Part shown: positions 39,003-42,006 of the stretch, in pieces
Layout of the letters: the number at the start of each line of letters is the position of its first letter
Position numbering within the stretch: the stretch's first letter is position 1
Source of the DNA: Secundilactobacillus collinoides DSM 20515 = JCM 1123
GTDB taxonomy: Bacteria > Bacillota > Bacilli > Lactobacillales > Lactobacillaceae
Length of the DNA: 42,006 bases
Reading direction: 5' to 3'
Assembly: GCF_001435975.1 (NCBI RefSeq)
Contig: NZ_AYYR01000125.1
Span: forward strand, 1 to 42,006
The notes under the pieces: model-generated
Told to the model about the DNA's origin: nothing
The model's database searches: none
Seen by the model: the letters and a program-made list of their open reading frames with translations, nothing else
Translations under genes and position numbers: made by a program

Positions 39003-39218
39003 GTGGCAAAAGATGTCATCGAAGTTGAAGGAAAAGTAACCGAAACATTACCTAATGCAATGTTTCGCGTTGAACTAGAAAACGGTCATGAAATTTTGGC
39101 ACACGTTTCGGGTAAAATTCGGATGCATTACATTCGGATTCTGCCTGGCGACCGTGTGACAGTTGAAATGTCACCGTATGATTTGACTAAGGGGCGGATT
39201 ACGTATCGGTTCAAGTAA
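39003..39218 (+). CDS. infA: Translation initiation factor IF-1
   Basis: S1-like OB-fold factor that binds the 30S A site; 71 residues, [23 protein letters not shown] at 39003 follows GGAGGT; the frame stays open upstream to 38892 but that sequence is spacer. Confidence 0.97.
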   Translation: MAKDVIEVEGKVTETLPNAMFRVELENGHEILAHVSGKIRMHYIRILPGDRVTVEMSPYDLTKGRITYRFK

Positions 39219-39269
39219 CCGGTATGTGTTTTGTTCTGTACACAGTCATTTTTTAGGAGGTTAATTGCA

Positions 39270-39389
39270 ATGAAAGTAAGACCATCTGTTAAAAAGATGT
39301 GTGACCACTGTAAAGTGATCAAGCGTAAGGGTCGGGTTATGGTTATTTGCTCTGCCAACCCTAAGCACAAACAACGTCAAGGTAAATAA
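39270..39389 (+). CDS. rpmJ: 50S ribosomal protein L36
   Basis: Tiny zinc-ribbon protein of 39 residues, [19 protein letters not shown] at its start. Zinc ligands C11, C14, C27 and H33 are all present, so this is the zinc-binding form. TAGGAGG lies about eight bases before the ATG. Lies between infA and rpsM as usual. Confidence 0.97.
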   Translation: MKVRPSVKKMCDHCKVIKRKGRVMVICSANPKHKQRQGK

Positions 39390-39415
39390 TTTAAAATAAT
39401 TGGAGGTGCAACTAA

Positions 39416-39781
39416 ATGGCTCGTATTGCCGGAGTTGACTTGCCACGTGACAAGCGTATTGTCATTGGCTTAACTTATATTTTCGGAATTGGTAACACTA
39501 CTGCCCAAAAAATCATCGCTGATACCGGCGTTTCTCCAGACGTTCGCGTCCGCGATTTAACACCAGACGACGAAGATAAAATTCGTGCAGCCGTAGATAA
39601 CTACAAAGTTGAAGGGGATCTTCGTCGTGAAGTAACGATGAACATCAAGAACCTTCAAGAAATCGGTTCATACCGTGGTATGCGTCACCGTCGTGGTTTG
39701 CCTGTTCGTGGCCAACACACGAAGAACAACGCCCGTACTCGTAAGGGTAAAGCCGTATCAATCGCCGGACGTAAGAAGTAA
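39416..39781 (+). CDS. rpsM: 30S ribosomal protein S13
   Basis: Head protein contacting P-site tRNA and L5; 121 residues, [20 protein letters not shown] start and basic tail with [21 protein letters not shown] ribosome site. Confidence 0.98.
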   Translation: MARIAGVDLPRDKRIVIGLTYIFGIGNTTAQKIIADTGVSPDVRVRDLTPDDEDKIRAAVDNYKVEGDLRREVTMNIKNLQEIGSYRGMRHRRGLPVRGQHTKNNARTRKGKAVSIAGRKK

Positions 39782-39811
39782 TTAATTTATAAAAGGAGGT
39801 AATGACGTTTT

Positions 39812-40201
39812 ATGGCAACTAGAAAAACTTCGCGCAAACGCCGCGTAAAGAAGAATATTGAGTCTGGTGTTGCTCACATTCACTCAACATTTAATAACAC
39901 TTTAGTCATGATTACTGACATGCAAGGAAACGCTATTTCTTGGTCATCAGCTGGTTCTCTTGGTTTTAAAGGTAGTCGTAAGAGCACACCATTTGCTGCA
40001 CAAATGGCTGCTGAAGCTGCTGCTAAAGCCTCAATGGAACATGGTATGAAGACTGTTGAAGTCGCTGTTAAAGGCCCAGGTTCTGGCCGTGAAGCCGCAA
40101 TCCGTGCTTTACAAGCTACTGGTCTTGAAGTCTCAGCTATTCGAGACGTTACACCAGTTCCTCATAATGGTTCTCGTCCTCCGAAGCGCCGTCGTGTATA
40201 G
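39812..40201 (+). CDS. rpsK: 30S ribosomal protein S11
   Basis: Platform protein near the mRNA exit; 129 residues with [14 protein letters not shown] and the basic end [20 protein letters not shown] ribosome site. An 87-base gap precedes rpoA. Confidence 0.98.
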   Translation: MATRKTSRKRRVKKNIESGVAHIHSTFNNTLVMITDMQGNAISWSSAGSLGFKGSRKSTPFAAQMAAEAAAKASMEHGMKTVEVAVKGPGSGREAAIRALQATGLEVSAIRDVTPVPHNGSRPPKRRRV

Positions 40202-40288
40202 TTCATCTCGGTTGAGTGGACACACGAGACTGAATGATGGGACTTATTATCATGGCACAACGCGTTTTGAAAGGGGTAAAAGATAAGA

Positions 40289-41236
40289 ATGATCGAATTC
40301 GAAAAGCCTAACATTCACAAAATTGAAGAAAGCGACGATTATGGTAAGTTTGTCGTTGAACCGCTCGAACGGGGTTATGGAACAACGTTGGGTAATTCAT
40401 TACGACGAATTTTACTCTCTTCGTTACCTGGTGCTGCTGTCACTAGTATTCAGATCGATGGCGTTTTACATGAATTCTCAACTATCGAGGGTGTTGTGGA
40501 AGACGTTACTCAGATCATTTTGAACACTAAGAAAATTTCATTAAAACTTGAAGGTCCTGACGACGAAATCGAATCGATGGAAATCGACGTTAAGGGTCCA
40601 GCTCAAGTTACAGCTGGTGACATCACTGCTGATAGTGATGTGACAGTTTTGAATCCTGACCTTTACATCGCAACTGTCGCAGAAGGTGCTACTTTCCATA
40701 TGCGAATGACAGCAAATAAAGGTCGCGGCTATGTTTCAGCAGATCGGAACAAAGCCAAGGAAGACATGCCAATTGGCGTCCTGCCTATTGACTCTATTTA
40801 TACCCCAATCGAACGTGTTAATTATCAGGTTGAAAACACGCGAGTTGGCCAAAGAGACGATTATGATAAGCTAACTTTGGATGTTTGGACTGATAGTTCA
40901 ATTACGCCAAGTGAGTCAATCAGTTTGGCAGCCAAAATCTTGACGGAACATTTAGCTATGTTTGTTGACTTAACTGACGAAGCTAAGAACGCTGAGATCA
41001 TGGTTGAAAAGGAAGAGACTCATAAAGAAAAGATGCTGGAAATGACAATTGAGGAACTGGACCTTTCTGTTCGTTCTTACAACTGTTTGAAGCGTGCTGG
41101 AATCAACACGGTTCAAGAATTGACCAACAAGACTGAAGCCGATATGATGAAGGTTCGTAATTTGGGCCGGAAGTCACTGGAAGAAGTTAAATCAAAACTT
41201 TCTGATCTTGGACTTTCACTTCGTAAAGAAGATTAA
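40289..41236 (+). CDS. rpoA: DNA-directed RNA polymerase subunit alpha
   Basis: 315 residues. N-terminal dimerisation domain (1 to about 230) with [17 protein letters not shown], a linker, and C-terminal domain (about 245-315) ending in [20 protein letters not shown] that contacts UP elements and activators. With rpoB and rpoC the window holds the core polymerase genes except small subunits. AAAGGGG ribosome site. Confidence 0.98.
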   Translation: MIEFEKPNIHKIEESDDYGKFVVEPLERGYGTTLGNSLRRILLSSLPGAAVTSIQIDGVLHEFSTIEGVVEDVTQIILNTKKISLKLEGPDDEIESMEIDVKGPAQVTAGDITADSDVTVLNPDLYIATVAEGATFHMRMTANKGRGYVSADRNKAKEDMPIGVLPIDSIYTPIERVNYQVENTRVGQRDDYDKLTLDVWTDSSITPSESISLAAKILTEHLAMFVDLTDEAKNAEIMVEKEETHKEKMLEMTIEELDLSVRSYNCLKRAGINTVQELTNKTEADMMKVRNLGRKSLEEVKSKLSDLGLSLRKED

Positions 41237-41260
41237 TTTTAAAAAGGAGGGTATCTACTA

Positions 41261-41644
41261 ATGAGTTACCGTAAATTGCAACGAACTAGTTCACAACGTC
41301 GTGCTTTGCTTCGCGATTTAACCACTGAATTATTGGTTCATGGCCAAATCAAGACTACTGAAGCGCGGGCCAAAGAAGTACGTTCAACTACCGACAAGAT
41401 GATTACATTAGGTAAGCGCGGCGACTTGCACGCCCGTCGTCAAGCCGCAGCCTTTCTTCGCGATGTAGTTGCTGATGTTAAGGAAGATGGGGACAACGTC
41501 CAAATCTCTACTGCATTACAAAAACTATTCAGCGAAGTTGCACCTAAGTATGCTGACCGTAACGGTGGTTACACCCGTATTTTGAAGACCATGCCTCGTC
41601 GTGGGGATGGCGCTCAAATGGTCATTTTACAGTTGGTCGACTAG
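41261..41644 (+). CDS. rplQ: 50S ribosomal protein L17
   Basis: Tunnel-exit protein; 127 residues, [19 protein letters not shown]. Last gene of the alpha part. AAAAGGAGGG ribosome site. In many Firmicutes ecfA genes follow; here the next 360 bases hold none. Confidence 0.98.
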   Translation: MSYRKLQRTSSQRRALLRDLTTELLVHGQIKTTEARAKEVRSTTDKMITLGKRGDLHARRQAAAFLRDVVADVKEDGDNVQISTALQKLFSEVAPKYADRNGGYTRILKTMPRRGDGAQMVILQLVD

Positions 41645-41679
41645 TAACACATTTTAATCAGTAATCGTGACCGAACAAT

Positions 41680-41699
41680 CTATTGCGAGGTCGCAATAG
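41680..41699 (+). other. Hairpin after rplQ
   Basis: CTATTGCGA at 41680-41688 pairs perfectly with TCGCAATAG at 41691-41699, with no T run. Likely mRNA 3'-end or processing structure. Confidence 0.5.
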
Positions 41700-41763
41700 A
41701 ATCACACCTGACATAAGGTATAAAGCGTTATGATGATGACATGTTTCAAGTCTAGCTTGAATG

Positions 41764-41801
41764 CGGCATAGCCGTGCACCTTTTGTTGGGGTGATTTTTT
41801 T
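41764..41801 (+). terminator. Possible terminator downstream of rplQ
   Basis: A CGGC-ATA-GCCG hairpin is followed by CACC (41777-41780) facing GGTG (41790-41793) and seven T residues at about 41795-41801. Short stem, so moderate support. Confidence 0.5.
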
Positions 41802-41811
41802 GTGCACAGAT

Positions 41812-41949
41812 TGTCATTAATTGTGGACGGTTCAAAGCTGGCGGTGGTCTCTATGATCATGGCCAGTTTTTACATAGAAGAGGCGATTCCTAGTGCGGAC
41901 AACAAATGAGTCATTTGTTCATGCAGATGGCTGGACTGCCTACGTTTAA
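41812..41949. other. Gene-free tail before the right-edge element
   Basis: No credible gene; a 32-codon open frame lacks a ribosome site. A near-perfect palindrome AACAAATGA-G-TCATTTGTT lies at 41901-41919. Confidence 0.4.
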
Positions 41950-41951
41950 TG

Positions 41952-42006
41952 GGCTCTTTGTCAACTGGTATTGGTGGAGAGTTTTGAAACGTATTTGACT
42001 TTATGT
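41952..42006. mobile_element. Tip of a putative ISL3-like insertion sequence (cut by the window edge)
   Basis: GGCTCTTTGTCAACTGG at 41952 onward resembles the terminal inverted repeats of ISL3-family elements, which begin GGCTCTT. Most of this segment recurs in decayed form at 18654-18699. No transposase is visible because the window ends. Identification rests on recalled family termini and the internal repeat. Confidence 0.5.

Overview
The window is chromosomal DNA from a low-to-moderate G+C Gram-positive bacterium, most likely a lactobacillus (Lactobacillaceae). Evidence: T-box and lysine-riboswitch leaders; a ctsR-clpC operon with no mcsA/mcsB; a comC-type prepilin peptidase beside the str operon; strong purine-rich Shine-Dalgarno sites with frequent TTG and GTG starts; and a cell-wall adhesin ending in LPQTNE, the LPQTxE sorting variant typical of the L. 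plantarum group. Species is not determinable from sequence reading alone.

Left part (1-7 kb): a GNAT acetyltransferase; a lysine riboswitch controlling a LysP-type permease; a 25-bp perfect inverted repeat followed by an unassigned structured segment; a deoxynucleoside kinase; a T-box-controlled seryl-tRNA synthetase; and a promoter-driven cluster of eight tRNA genes (Val, Lys, Leu, Thr, Gly, Leu, Arg, Pro). A terminator follows, then an exact second copy of the Thr(AGU)-Gly(GCC) pair. About 0.6 kb without a convincing gene follows.

Middle part (7-23.4 kb): ctsR-clpC behind a promoter with a CtsR operator; a TetR-type regulator; rpoB-rpoC behind a near-consensus promoter with a terminator-like hairpin in its leader; then an interruption of the housekeeping order by a 1145-residue surface adhesin (KxYKxGKxW signal, Ser/Thr-rich stalk, MucBP-like repeats, LPQTNE anchor). 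A degenerate 45-bp copy of a sequence that also begins the putative insertion element at the right edge lies between the rpoC terminator and the adhesin. The prepilin peptidase is convergent with the adhesin.

Right part (23.4-41.7 kb): rpsL-rpsG-fusA (str operon), then a 0.8-kb spacer holding the S10 promoter and leader, then the S10-spc-alpha supercluster from rpsJ to rplQ, including secY, adk, infA, the 39-codon rpmJ and rpoA. An internal promoter is proposed ahead of infA. The last 360 bases hold hairpins and end in what looks like the tip of an ISL3-like insertion sequence.

Together the window supplies most of the core transcription and translation machinery (RNA polymerase beta, beta', alpha; over 25 ribosomal proteins; EF-G; IF-1; SerRS; tRNAs), with protein secretion (SecY) and quality control (CtsR/ClpC). 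No dramatic new system was found. The best leads are the structured segment before the kinase, the duplicated A34 tRNA-Thr, the adhesin insertion with its repeat scar, and terminator-like elements inside the rpoBC and str transcripts.
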